Of a DNA stretch of 64,000 nucleotides, positions 26,727-35,506 are shown in pieces. The translations under genes and the position numbers were made by a program. The stretch is from assembly GCF_021129235.1 (NCBI RefSeq), contig NZ_JAJOMA010000013.1:62001-126000 (forward strand), read 5' to 3'. The stretch's first letter is position 1. Each line of letters begins with the position of its first letter. The stretch comes from Kineosporia mesophila. Lineage in GTDB: Bacteria; Actinomycetota; Actinomycetes; Actinomycetales; Kineosporiaceae. The notes under the pieces were generated by a model that was not told the origin of the DNA, searched no databases, and saw only the letters and a list, made by a program, of their open reading frames with translations.

Positions 26727-28205
26727 ATGCCATCGCCCCTGCGGCTTCTGATCGTCGAGGATCGTCCCGACGACGCCGAGCTTCTCCTGCTCGAGCTGAA
26801 ACGAGCCGGATACGAACCGACCTGGATGCGTGCCGAGACGCCGGAGGAGTTCATCGCCGGTCTCGGCGAGCAGCCGGACATCGTGCTCTGCGACTATTCC
26901 CTGCCGTCCATGACGGCCCCGGACGCCCTGCGCATGTTGCAGGAACTCCAGATCGACATCCCCCTGATCGTGGTCAGCGGGGTGATGGACGAGGACACCT
27001 GCGTCAATTCCCTGCGGCAGGGGGCCACCGACTACCTGCTGAAGGATCGCCTGGTGCGCCTGGCCCCGGCCATCGAGCACGCCCTGGCCGGGCGCCGCCT
27101 GGCCACCCAGGCCCGCACGATCGAGCAGGAGCGCCGCGAGACCGCCGAGATCCTGCGCGGGGTGGTTGATCACGCTCCGGCGGCGATCTGTGTGCGCGAC
27201 GCGACCGGTCGTACTCTGCTCACCAACGCCGAGTTCGATCGGCTCCGCCCCACCGGGGGCACCGGCCGCCCCATCTCCCACGACCGGCGCAAACTGACCT
27301 CCGTGGAACAGGCCTGCCTGGACGGCGCCGACAAGGTGGAGGGCGAGGAGACCTGGGCGGTGGACGGGGAGGACCGCACCTACCTGGTCGTCCGCTACCC
27401 GGTGGTCGACGGGACCGGGCGGCGGTTCGCGATCGGCGCGATCTACGTCGACATCTCCCGGCAGAAGCAGGTCGAGGAGGAACTGCGCGAACTCGACCGG
27501 CTGAAGGGCGAATTCGTCGCCACCGTGAGCCACGAGCTGCGCACACCGCTGACCAGCATCACCGGCTACGCGGAGATGCTGCTGGCCGGTGACGCCGACG
27601 AGGTGCACCGGCGCATGATCCAGGTGATCGACCGCAACTCCCGCCGCCTGCTCACCCTGGTCGAGGATCTGCTGACGCTGTCGCGCGTGGACTCCGGTAT
27701 CGCCGCCCGGATGGACGAGGAGGTCGACGTGGCCGAGCTGGTCGCCCAGGCCGAGGGCGTGCTCGGGCCGGCGATGGAGTCGCAGGGGGTCGCGCTCGAG
27801 GTGCAGGTCGCCCCCGGCCTGCCCTGCCTGCTCGGTAACCGGTCGCAGCTGGAACGCGTTCTGCTGAACCTGATCTCGAATGCGGTGAAGTTCTCCTCGG
27901 CCGGCGGCACGGTGACCGTCACGGCCTCGATACCCGACCCCGCCCGTCCGACCGTGGAGATCAGCGTGTCCGACACCGGCATCGGGATCCCGGTGGAAGA
28001 GCAGGACCAGCTCTTCACCCGCTTCTTCCGCACCGAACAGGCCCGGCTCCAGGCGATTCAGGGCACCGGTCTGGGGCTGGCGGTGGTGCGGCAGATTGTC
28101 GAGGGGCACCAGGGCACGATCGGGGTGAAGAGCGCGGCCGACGAGGGCGCGACCTTCACGGTCAGTCTGCCCGCGCTGCGCCCGGCGGCCCTGCTCCGCC
28201 AGTAG
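26727..28205 (+). CDS. Hybrid REC-PAS-histidine kinase
   Basis: 492 residues with the receiver at the N-terminus (1-125; pocket IVEDRPDDAE, Asp56 in VLCDYSLPSM), a PAS-like sensor (~140-245), HisKA with His269 in VATVSHELRTPLTSITGYAEML, and HATPase_c with NLISNAVKFSSAGG, SDTGIGIPVEEQ and GTGLGLAVVRQIVEGH. An N-terminal receiver suggests it is itself controlled by an upstream kinase, perhaps the PAS-PAS kinase. It starts 42 bp after the Rcp1-like gene with AGACACCC upstream, likely the same operon. Confidence 0.92.
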   Translation: MPSPLRLLIVEDRPDDAELLLLELKRAGYEPTWMRAETPEEFIAGLGEQPDIVLCDYSLPSMTAPDALRMLQELQIDIPLIVVSGVMDEDTCVNSLRQGATDYLLKDRLVRLAPAIEHALAGRRLATQARTIEQERRETAEILRGVVDHAPAAICVRDATGRTLLTNAEFDRLRPTGGTGRPISHDRRKLTSVEQACLDGADKVEGEETWAVDGEDRTYLVVRYPVVDGTGRRFAIGAIYVDISRQKQVEEELRELDRLKGEFVATVSHELRTPLTSITGYAEMLLAGDADEVHRRMIQVIDRNSRRLLTLVEDLLTLSRVDSGIAARMDEEVDVAELVAQAEGVLGPAMESQGVALEVQVAPGLPCLLGNRSQLERVLLNLISNAVKFSSAGGTVTVTASIPDPARPTVEISVSDTGIGIPVEEQDQLFTRFFRTEQARLQAIQGTGLGLAVVRQIVEGHQGTIGVKSAADEGATFTVSLPALRPAALLRQ

Positions 28206-28219
28206 CCCGCAAAACCCTC

Positions 28220-28302
28220 CGTGATCATGCAAAATGTCCCCGGCGTTCTAGAACTCTCCGCTCGAGAGTTCTAGGCTTCCGGGAACACTTTGCATGATCA
28301 CG
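28220..28302. repeat. GTGATCATGCA-ended palindromic element, copy 1
   Basis: An 83-nt near-continuous inverted repeat. The outer arms CGTGATCATGCAAA/TTTGCATGATCACG (28220-28233/28289-28302) are perfect, the middle arms TGTCCCCGG/CCGGGAACA have one mismatch, and the inner stem 28248-28258/28264-28274 has a 5-nt loop. It lies between two convergent genes, so it can terminate both. The outer arm recurs at 45749-45798 and half of it at 40359. Confidence 0.85.
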
Positions 28303-28339
28303 AACGGTTTGGGGGGTGCTTGCGGACGCGGGTGCTCGC

Positions 28340-28738
28340 CTACTCCTCGGGGGTCGCGTCGACGACCTGGTGCTCCTGGGCGAGCATCGACTCCACCCGC
28401 CAGACCAGGGCGCGGGGGCTGAAGGGCTTGACGATGTAGCTGTCGGCCCCGGCCTCGTGCCCGAACTTGATGTCCGACTCCGTGCCCCGGGCCGAGAGCA
28501 TGAGAACTCTTACGTCGGAGAGAGCCTGGTCGGCGCGCAGGGCCTTGCAGATCTCCAGGCCGCTGTGCTCGGGCAGCATCCAGTCGAGCACCACCAGGTC
28601 GGGCGTCAGGCCGGTCGCGGCCGCCATCCCGGCGTATCCGTCGGCGGCGACCCGCACGGCGTGCCCGGCCCCGCTCAGGGCGGTGAAGAGCAGGTCGCGG
28701 ATGTCGGGGTCGTCGTCGATGACAAGGATCTCGGCCAT
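28340..28738 (-). CDS. Single-domain response regulator
   Basis: 132-residue receiver with VIDDDPDIRDLL, phospho-acceptor Asp52 in LVVLDWMLPEHSGLE, MLSARGTESD and Lys in YIVKPFSPRALVWRV. No output domain; the C-terminus ends in acidic DATPEE. ATG 28738 is chosen because AGGGG sits 6 nt upstream; the in-frame ATG at 28744 would abut that site. It is convergent with the hybrid kinase and separated from it by the palindromic element. Partner unknown. Confidence 0.9.
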   Translation of the reverse strand: MAEILVIDDDPDIRDLLFTALSGAGHAVRVAADGYAGMAAATGLTPDLVVLDWMLPEHSGLEICKALRADQALSDVRVLMLSARGTESDIKFGHEAGADSYIVKPFSPRALVWRVESMLAQEHQVVDATPEE

Positions 28739-28833
28739 GGGCATCCCCTGTCGGGTCATGGTGTGCGGACTTCGGTGAGTCGTCGGCACGCCTGGACCGG
28801 ACCTTGAGCAACCAGGGGAAGCCTTTTGGTGCC

Positions 28834-30876
28834 CTACCGGCGTCCCTTGCGGGCCTTCAGGTAGTCGCTGACCACGTACTCGCCCAGATTGTCGAGGCCG
28901 GGGCTGAAGACCCGGCCGCCGTTGCGACGGGCGATGGCGTCGACGAAGCGGCGCAGGCCGGGGTTCTCGCCCAGCATGAACATGTTGATGGCCGCGCCGT
29001 AGCGGGTCAGGGCGTCGACCTCGGCCACGGTCAGGTTGATGGTGGTCTGGGTGGGCGGGTAGTCGAAGTGGGCGACGCCGTCTTCGAGGTGGGCCGTCGG
29101 CTCGCCGTCGGTGACCACCAGCACCACCGGCTCGGCGTCGGGATGACGGCGCAGGTGCCGGCCGGCGATGGACAGGGCGTGCTGGAGGTTGGTGCCCTGT
29201 ACGTAGTCGGGCTCGATACCGGCCAGCTGCTCCACCGTCAGTTTCGCGGCGTAACGACCGAAACCGACGATCTGCAGGGCGTCTTGCGGGAAGCGGGTGG
29301 CCACCAGGTGGGCCAGGGCCAGCGCGGTCTCTTTCATCGGACCCCAGCGGCCCTCGGAGATCATCGAGTAGGACAGGTCCACGCACAGCGCCACGGCCGC
29401 GCCGGCCCGGCGCTCGGTCTCGACCACCTCGAAGTCCTCGGCCTGCAGGGAGATCCCGGACGACCCCCGGGAGGTGCTGCGGTGCACCGCGTTGGTCAGC
29501 GAGCGCACCACGTCGAGGGGCTGCTCGTCGCCGAACTCCCAGCGCCGGGAGGCGCCGGTGGCGTCGCCGGCCGCCCCCGCGTCGCGCAGGTCGTGCTCGC
29601 CCCGGCGGCCGGAGCCCAGGTGCGCGAACACCTGACGCAGCGCGGTCTGCCCGAGGCGGCGCAGGGCCTTGGGCGAGAGCGTGAGCGCGCCGTCGGCCCG
29701 GGTCAGCCAGCCCTGTCGTTCCAGCTCCCGCTCGAGCTCCTGGAGGGCCTGAACGTCGGCCGCCGCCCCGGCGCCGAGCGAGCGTTCCACGGTCTCCACG
29801 TCGATGTCGTCCAGCGTGGCGCCGGGGTGGTCCTGCCCCAGCTGGTCGATCAGGTCGTCCAGGTCGGCGAGCTCCTGCAGCGCGCCCGCCGCCTCGCCGT
29901 AGCCCATCTCGCCCTGCCCCCGCATGCGCCGGCCCTCGCCGCGGCCCTCGCCCCAGCCCTCGCCGGGACGTAGCGCACGCAGGCTGTCGGTCAGTTGGCC
30001 CATCTTGTCCTGTAGGCCCGCGTCGCCCAGCGCCTGCTGCATGAGGCCCTGGAGCTCTTCGCGCTGCTGTGGGCTGAGCGCGTTCATCAGGCGCTCGGCC
30101 GCCGCGGCCTGCCGCGCCAGCGAGTCGATCAGCTCCTGGACGTTCTGCGGTTCGTCGGGGAACATCTGGCCGTGCTTGGCCATGAACTGCTCGAAGTCCT
30201 CCTGCGTGTCCTCGCCGCGAGTGTGCTTGTCCAGCAGGCCGTTCAGGTCGTCGAGCATCTCGTTCATCGCGGCCATGGCCGCCGCCCGCTGCTGCGGGTC
30301 GGCGTCCGGCCCCAGCCCCTGCAGGGCGTTGCGCAGGCCGTTGAACTGCTGGTCGATCACGTCGGTGCGCAGGCCGTCGAGGATCTGCCGGTAGATCTGC
30401 CCGGCCTCCTCGGATGCCCAGCGGTACTCCGAGAGCTCTTGCACCGCAGCGGCCGTCGACCGGGGCAGAGCATCCAGCTGGGCCTCGGCGAACCGCGCGT
30501 CGTCGCCGTCGCGCAGCGACAGCTCTTCCTTCTCCGCGGCCAGGGCCTGGTCGAGCTGGGCCCGGGCGCGGGTCACGGCGCCGTCGAGGCGCCCCCGCCG
30601 GGAGGTCTCCCGGCGCCGGCGCTCGGCCCGCGCCCGCAGGTCGTCCAGCCCGGTGCGGCGCCCGTTCTCGTCGGGCAGACCGCGCCGCAGCAGGTCGCGC
30701 AGGGCCTCGCGGACGTTCTCGCCGTTCAGTACCCGGTCGCCGACCGCGTCCAGGGCCTTGCGCACGTCGTAGGGTGCGGCCAGCGGGTCGGGCCCACCCC
30801 GCCACGGCCCGTACCGGTAACGGGGGTCACGTCGCCGAGAAGTCACGGTACGACCGTACGTGCTTCCCCGGCCCAA
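28834..30876 (-). CDS. VWA-domain protein, partner of MoxR-type ATPase
   Basis: 680 residues. The N-terminal ~400 residues are charged, helical and Gln/Arg/Glu rich (EELQGLMQQALGDAGLQDKM and similar), and the C-terminal ~490-660 is a von Willebrand A domain with a MIDAS motif DLSYSM (near 499), then GTNLQHAL and VVLVVTDGEPTAHLEDGVAHF. Such proteins pair with MoxR/ChlI AAA+ ATPases to remodel or metallate client enzymes, as in the CoxE/BchD logic. The partner ATPase is at 32650-34083, with a secreted FG-GAP gene in between. Start 30876 has AGGGG upstream; GTG 30846 is an alternative. Confidence 0.85.
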   Translation of the reverse strand: MGRGSTYGRTVTSRRRDPRYRYGPWRGGPDPLAAPYDVRKALDAVGDRVLNGENVREALRDLLRRGLPDENGRRTGLDDLRARAERRRRETSRRGRLDGAVTRARAQLDQALAAEKEELSLRDGDDARFAEAQLDALPRSTAAAVQELSEYRWASEEAGQIYRQILDGLRTDVIDQQFNGLRNALQGLGPDADPQQRAAAMAAMNEMLDDLNGLLDKHTRGEDTQEDFEQFMAKHGQMFPDEPQNVQELIDSLARQAAAAERLMNALSPQQREELQGLMQQALGDAGLQDKMGQLTDSLRALRPGEGWGEGRGEGRRMRGQGEMGYGEAAGALQELADLDDLIDQLGQDHPGATLDDIDVETVERSLGAGAAADVQALQELERELERQGWLTRADGALTLSPKALRRLGQTALRQVFAHLGSGRRGEHDLRDAGAAGDATGASRRWEFGDEQPLDVVRSLTNAVHRSTSRGSSGISLQAEDFEVVETERRAGAAVALCVDLSYSMISEGRWGPMKETALALAHLVATRFPQDALQIVGFGRYAAKLTVEQLAGIEPDYVQGTNLQHALSIAGRHLRRHPDAEPVVLVVTDGEPTAHLEDGVAHFDYPPTQTTINLTVAEVDALTRYGAAINMFMLGENPGLRRFVDAIARRNGGRVFSPGLDNLGEYVVSDYLKARKGRR

Positions 30877-30997
30877 TGGTCACCCCTGATCGCTCTGGGC
30901 TGATCACCCGCTTTCCGGGAATAAAACGGGCCCACCCACCGCTGGCACTCACGGACTCCGGAATTCCGGCTCTTGATTCCCCGATGACGAGCTGAAG

Positions 30998-32476
30998 CTA
31001 CGACAGCACCCGGGGCACCACCGTGAGGGCTCCGAACACGCTGCCGTAGGCCTGGTTCTTCGCGTTGCCACCCGAATACCCGAAGGTTTTCAGCACGCCC
31101 TTCCCCTTGCCGTTCCAGACCACGGCCACCCCGGTGTTCGCGGCCCGGGCGGCGTCTTTGCCCGGGGCCCCGACGGCCAGGTTGTCGAGCCGCTTGCTGC
31201 CCCCGGCCGGATTGCCGGTCAGCGTGCTGATGAACCGGCCCAGGTGATCGCCCGACCGCGCGGTGCCGCCGAGCGCCCGGCCCCGGCCCTGGGTGAGGAG
31301 CTTCGAGGCACAGCCGTTGCCGCCGAAGACGGTGGGCAGCGTCTGCACGAAGACCCCGCCGGCGTCTTTCGCCGTGCCCACGTCGAGGCCCGGCGCCCCG
31401 ATCGCAGCCTGGTAAGTGCTCGTGCAGCGGAAGATTCCGTAGGCCACGGAGGCGCCGTACTGGTTGCCCGCCTTCGCCGTGCCGATGATGCCCCGGGAGT
31501 TCTGGGTGAACGACGCCGACGGGGCGGGCTTGCTGCCGGAGGCCCCACCGGGCTCGAAGGCCTGGACCCGGCCGGCGTCTTTCGCCGTGCCGACGTCTTC
31601 GCCGGGTGCCCCGACCAGTACACCGAACGGTGAGACCGCTGCACCGAACCGGTTCCCGGCCCGCGCCGAACCGCCCACGCCGCCGGTGTTCTGGGTGAAG
31701 GTGGAGGCCGGGGTGAGCAGGTCGGTCGTGATGTCGGTGCGCACGAACACCACCTCGCCGGCATCTTTCGCCGAGCCGGCGTCTTCGTGCGGCACCCCGG
31801 CCACCACGCCGTTGTACTGCTCGGCCAGCACCTCGCCGAACTGGTCGCCGGCCTCGGCCTGCTGGCTCAGCTCCGCGGTGTCCTGCGAGATCACGTCGTT
31901 GAACGAGGCCGTGCCGGTGGCCGTGTCGAGGTAGTAGCGGTAGATCGCCCCGGCATCTTTCGCGCCGTTGACGTCGCGACCGGGGGCACCGACCCAGACG
32001 TCGAGCACGGTGGCGCTGCTCGCCCGCCCGCTGATCGCGACCGCGGCACCGAGCCGGTCGCCCGGCAGGGCGTTGGAGTCGAGCTCCCTCGCGTTCGCGG
32101 CGGTGAACCCGGTCGCGCTCTGGAACAGCAGATAGGCATGCCCGGTGCGGCCTTTCGAGGCCACGCCGGGCGCCCCCACGACCAGGTCGGAGAGCCCGTC
32201 GCCGTTCAGGTCGCGGACCGACACCGCCTCACCGAAGCGCTGGTAGGAGCCCAGGCCGAAGCCCAGGTTGTTCTGGGTCAGGCGCTGCGTGCGGCCGTCG
32301 GGGAAGTGCACGTCGAGCGCCCCGGCCTGCTTCGCGCCGGAGATGGTGCGCGTCGGGACCCCGGCCACGGTCAGGTCGAAGCTGTACCGGCCGGGCGGGG
32401 CGGCCAGGGCCGGACCCGCCGTGAGCAGGGCCAGCGCGAGCCCCGTCAGCACTGCCGTACCGGACTTCTTCATCAT
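30998..32476 (-). CDS. Secreted FG-GAP repeat (integrin-alpha-like beta-propeller) protein
   Basis: 492 residues with a signal peptide (KKSGTAVLTGLALALLTAGPALAA). The mature part is a run of about seven ~60-residue blades, each with a calcium-binding-like loop and a repeated GAPGxDVGxAKDAGxV strand (for example GAPGEDVGTAKDAGRVQAF and GAPGLDVGTAKDAGGVFVQ). RDLNGDGLSDLVVGAPG is the clearest FG-GAP unit. Conserved repeat codons give near-identical DNA at about 31360 and 31573. Function unknown; extracellular binding is likely. It interrupts the MoxR-VWA pair on the same strand. Confidence 0.88.
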   Translation of the reverse strand: MMKKSGTAVLTGLALALLTAGPALAAPPGRYSFDLTVAGVPTRTISGAKQAGALDVHFPDGRTQRLTQNNLGFGLGSYQRFGEAVSVRDLNGDGLSDLVVGAPGVASKGRTGHAYLLFQSATGFTAANARELDSNALPGDRLGAAVAISGRASSATVLDVWVGAPGRDVNGAKDAGAIYRYYLDTATGTASFNDVISQDTAELSQQAEAGDQFGEVLAEQYNGVVAGVPHEDAGSAKDAGEVVFVRTDITTDLLTPASTFTQNTGGVGGSARAGNRFGAAVSPFGVLVGAPGEDVGTAKDAGRVQAFEPGGASGSKPAPSASFTQNSRGIIGTAKAGNQYGASVAYGIFRCTSTYQAAIGAPGLDVGTAKDAGGVFVQTLPTVFGGNGCASKLLTQGRGRALGGTARSGDHLGRFISTLTGNPAGGSKRLDNLAVGAPGKDAARAANTGVAVVWNGKGKGVLKTFGYSGGNAKNQAYGSVFGALTVVPRVLS

Positions 32477-32606
32477 CGTCTCGACCCCACCCCGGTTCGA
32501 AGTGGCCCCACGCCACCTGACGATCGTGACTGTAGACCTGGGGTACGACGAAATGCGGGGGAATGGGGTGGACCTGGCCCGGCGGTCGCCCCAACGGGCA
32601 GACAGA

Positions 32607-32639
32607 AAGAGGCGGGCATCCCCCGGATGCCCGCCTCTT
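32607..32639 (-). terminator. Terminator of the MoxR-type ATPase gene
   Basis: Perfect 15-bp stem (32607-32621 with 32625-32639), CCC loop. On the minus strand it is followed by TTTCTGTC, 10 nt after the ATPase stop. It sits between two minus-strand genes. Confidence 0.85.
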
Positions 32640-32649
32640 CGTCCTCAAT

Positions 32650-34083
32650 TCACGCGCCGTCGCCGCCGTACACCGTGCGGCCGTCGGCGAGGAAGTCCTT
32701 TGCCAGGCGCCGCGTGAGATGCAGCCCCTCCAGGGTGAACTCGATGGCGCTGGCGGCCTCGGCCGGGCCCGGCACGTCGTCGAAGCCCAGGCGTTCCAGC
32801 ACGGTGGACAGGCCCGGAACGGTGCCGAGCTGGGCCAGCAGGTCGGCGGAGGCGACGGCCTCACCGGTGCTGACGCCCGCGCCCTCGGCGACCGCCGCGA
32901 CGAAGCCGGTGAGGTCGATCCCGGCGAGCCGGTTGCGCCAGGTCTCGGCGACCGAGCGGCGCAGCAGGTGCTCCAGGAGCTCCATCTCGCGCCCCTCGCC
33001 GTCGGCCTCGAACTCCACCTTGCCGCGCAGGGTTCCGGTGATCGCGTCGGTGTCTCCCACCCGCGCCACGGCCGGGGTCTCCTCCCCGTTCAGGGTGGCC
33101 CGGCGCAGCGCGGAGGCGGCCACCGTCTCGGCCGCCGCGATCGAGAACCGGGCGGAGACACCGGATCTCTGGTCGACCGCGGTGGACTCGCGCACCGCGC
33201 GGGTGAACCGGGCCAGCACCTCGACCAGGTGGTCGGGCAGCACGGCGGCCAGCTGGGCCTCCTGCCGCACCAGGGTCATCTCGAGGTCGAGATCGACCGG
33301 GTAGTGCGTGCGGATCTCCGCGCCGAAGCGGTCTTTCAGCGGGGTGATGATGCGCCCGCGGTTGGTGTAGTCCTCCGGGTTGGCGCTGGCGAGCAGCAGC
33401 AGGTCGAGGTCGAGGCGCAGCACGTAGCCCCGCACCTGCACGTCGCGCTCCTCGAGCACGTTCAGCAGCGCCACCTGGATGCGCTCGGCCAGGTCGGGCA
33501 GCTCGTTGACGGCCATGATGCCGCGGTGCATGCGGGGCACCAGGCCGAAGTGGATGGTCTCGGGGTCGCCCAGGGTGCGGCCCTGCGCGACCTTCATCGG
33601 GTCGACGTCACCGATCAGGTCGCCGACGCTGGTGTCGGGAGTGGCCAGCTTCTCGGCGTAGCGCGCCTCCCGGTTGACCCAGGCCACCGGCAGGTCGTCG
33701 CCGCACTCGGCGGCGCGGCGGATCGAGGCCGGGGTGATCGGGTCGTAGGGGTGCTCGTTCAGTTCCGCACCCTCGATGACCGGCGTCCACTCGTCGAGCA
33801 GCCCGACGATCGTGCGGATCAGCCGGGTCTTGCCCTGACCCCGCTCGCCCAGCAGCACCAGGTCGTGGCCGGCCAGCAGGGCGCGCTCCAGGTCGGGCAG
33901 CACGGTGTCGTCGAAACCGACCACACCGGGGAATCGCGGTTTGCCCGTGCGCATGAGCTCGAGCAGGTTGACCGAGATCTCCTGCTTGACGGTGCGGTGC
34001 ACATGCCCGGAGGCGCGCAGCGTACCCAGCGTGGTGGGCAGGTGGTCGGGCCAGGAGGTCGTGGTCTCCGGTGAGGTCGTCAC
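32650..34083 (-). CDS. MoxR/ChlI-type AAA+ ATPase
   Basis: 477-residue AAA+ protein of the magnesium-chelatase/MoxR group. Walker A is LLGERGQGKTRLIRTIVG (~75-90), Walker B and following are RGIMAVNELPDLAERIQVAL, sensor 1 is LLLASANPEDYTNRGRIITP, and the lid follows. These ATPases form hexamers and act with a VWA partner, here probably the protein at 28834-30876. The client is unknown; no cobalt or magnesium chelatase large subunit is nearby. GTG 34083 is chosen as the start by family length; the frame upstream to 34143 is poor. Confidence 0.87.
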   Translation of the reverse strand: MTTSPETTTSWPDHLPTTLGTLRASGHVHRTVKQEISVNLLELMRTGKPRFPGVVGFDDTVLPDLERALLAGHDLVLLGERGQGKTRLIRTIVGLLDEWTPVIEGAELNEHPYDPITPASIRRAAECGDDLPVAWVNREARYAEKLATPDTSVGDLIGDVDPMKVAQGRTLGDPETIHFGLVPRMHRGIMAVNELPDLAERIQVALLNVLEERDVQVRGYVLRLDLDLLLLASANPEDYTNRGRIITPLKDRFGAEIRTHYPVDLDLEMTLVRQEAQLAAVLPDHLVEVLARFTRAVRESTAVDQRSGVSARFSIAAAETVAASALRRATLNGEETPAVARVGDTDAITGTLRGKVEFEADGEGREMELLEHLLRRSVAETWRNRLAGIDLTGFVAAVAEGAGVSTGEAVASADLLAQLGTVPGLSTVLERLGFDDVPGPAEAASAIEFTLEGLHLTRRLAKDFLADGRTVYGGDGA

Positions 34084-34258
34084 GCGACGAAGGTACGTCG
34101 GTGAACGGTCGCCCGGCACCCTGTGGGGGTGGTGGATCCACATTTACGCCGGGAGCGTGATCGGGAATAGGGGTTGGCGATCACTGATTGAGGACGCCGT
34201 ACAGCTTTCGCGGTCGGGTCGGGTTGTGCGGCGTCCCCGGCCGGGTCAGCGGGTTTCC

Positions 34259-34531
34259 TCAGCGAGGGCCGAACCGGGCCTCGCTGCGCGCCCTGGCCCG
34301 GGCCGCCTCGACCTCCCGGTCTTTCGGTGGCGCCGTGGTGACCAGCTCGTCCAGTAATTCGTGGGTGACCCGGGTGATGGCCTCGACGGCCCGGGCGAAC
34401 GCGTCCTCGTTCGCCTTCGACGGCTGCGTGGTGCCGGCCACCTTACGCACGTACTGCAGCGCCGCCGCGGCGATCTCGTCGTTCGTGGCGGGCGGTTCGA
34501 AGTTGGCCAGGGTTCGGATGTTCCGGCACAT
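34259..34531 (-). CDS. DUF2277 family protein
   Basis: 90 residues. The conserved opening MCRNIRTLANFEPPATNDEI and AAALQYVRKVAGTTQPSKAN are diagnostic of DUF2277, a small helical family of unknown function found across actinobacteria. The C-terminus is a charged helix (DREVEAARARARSEARFGPR). It is 34 bp downstream of the GNAT gene on the same strand and possibly co-transcribed. Confidence 0.92.
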   Translation of the reverse strand: MCRNIRTLANFEPPATNDEIAAAALQYVRKVAGTTQPSKANEDAFARAVEAITRVTHELLDELVTTAPPKDREVEAARARARSEARFGPR

Positions 34532-34565
34532 GCTGGTCTCCCGGGGACTCGGCTCGACGAGGCTT

Positions 34566-35234
34566 TTACGAGTTCAGACGATTCTCCAGCCCGGAACTCA
34601 CCGCGGGCCACTCCTCGGCGACCACCGAGAACATCACGGTGTCACGCATCGTGCCGTCGGAGCGCGGCTGGTAGCGACGCAACACGCCCTCGAACTGCGC
34701 GCCCATCCGGGAGATCGCGCGCTGGGAACGGTGGTTACGGGCATCGGTCTTCAGCTGCACCCGCCCCACCCCCAGCTCCTCGAACGCGTAGCGCAGCAGA
34801 CCCAGCTTGGTGCTCGGGTTGACCCGGCTGCCCCAGACCGCGGGGGTGTAGGTGGTCCAGCCGATCTCCAGCCGCGCCGAGCCCGGGACGATGTCGAGGT
34901 AGGAAGTGGTGCCCACCACGGTGCCGGCCTCCAGCCCGTTGATCGGCTCGGCCAGCCGTACCACCCAGGCCACGTCACCCCGGCCCGCCCGGGCGTCGAG
35001 GGCCGCGGCCAGCGCCGCCGGAGTCTCGAAACGCCCCGCCACGTGCGCCCAGACCGCGTCGTGGTCGAGGGCGGCGAACAGCTCGCCCGCGTCGTCGGCC
35101 GTGAACCGGGTCAGTCGCACCGCGTGCGACTCGATCGACAGCTCCACCGGGATCGGCCAGGTCATCGCGGGCCAGGGGGTGTCGTCGGGCCGGTTGTCGG
35201 TGGCGGGGGTGAAGCCGGGAAGAGAGGTTGTCAC
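34566..35234 (-). CDS. RimJ/RimL-type GNAT acetyltransferase
   Basis: 222-residue GNAT protein. The family pattern is seen in VRLTRFTADDAGELFAALDH, VVGTTSYLDIVPGSARLEIG, WTTYTPAVWGSRVNPSTKLG (acetyl-CoA loop) and KTDARNHRSQRAISRMGAQF, as in RimJ/RimL-like N-acetyltransferases. The substrate is unknown. GTG 35234 is selected because GGAG lies 5 nt upstream (TTCACAGGAG); the longer frame to 35429 runs into the 54-bp palindrome. That palindrome (35358-35411) is in its promoter region. Confidence 0.87.
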   Translation of the reverse strand: MTTSLPGFTPATDNRPDDTPWPAMTWPIPVELSIESHAVRLTRFTADDAGELFAALDHDAVWAHVAGRFETPAALAAALDARAGRGDVAWVVRLAEPINGLEAGTVVGTTSYLDIVPGSARLEIGWTTYTPAVWGSRVNPSTKLGLLRYAFEELGVGRVQLKTDARNHRSQRAISRMGAQFEGVLRRYQPRSDGTMRDTVMFSVVAEEWPAVSSGLENRLNS

Positions 35235-35357
35235 GGAATCTCCTGTGAAGGGATGGGACTCGTCTGACGGGATGATCATGAACGGATCTCGCCCGGCGGC
35301 GTGCGTCACGGGTACGTCCGGGAGTTCGTTCCGGTTCCGGGGCATGACGGGACTGGC

Positions 35358-35411
35358 GCGTTGTGTACACCTGGTACATCCGGTACCGGATATACCAGGT
35401 GTACACAACGC
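35358..35411. promoter_or_regulatory. 54-bp near-perfect palindrome (operator or terminator)
   Basis: Dyad centred between 35384 and 35385 with a single mismatched pair over 54 bp. It is composed of nested palindromes GTGTACAC, CTGGTA/TACCAG and a central CCGGTACCGG. It lies 123 bp upstream of the GNAT start and 96 bp downstream of the MocR gene stop, both on the minus strand. It could be a multi-site operator for a dimeric regulator or a transcript terminator without a T-tract. Confidence 0.7.
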
Positions 35412-35506
35412 AGACCTGTCGGCTCCCACTTCTGTGGGCGTCAGACAGCCGTACGACCTTCGTGATCACCGCAAGAGACCGAGGCCAGACCGAGCTCGGA
35501 CCGTGG

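Noticed and set aside
28340-30805. 821-residue minus-strand frame spanning a receiver and the VWA region
   Set aside because: Only its last 132 codons (the receiver) are real; the rest is an out-of-frame shadow of the VWA gene typical of GC-rich DNA.
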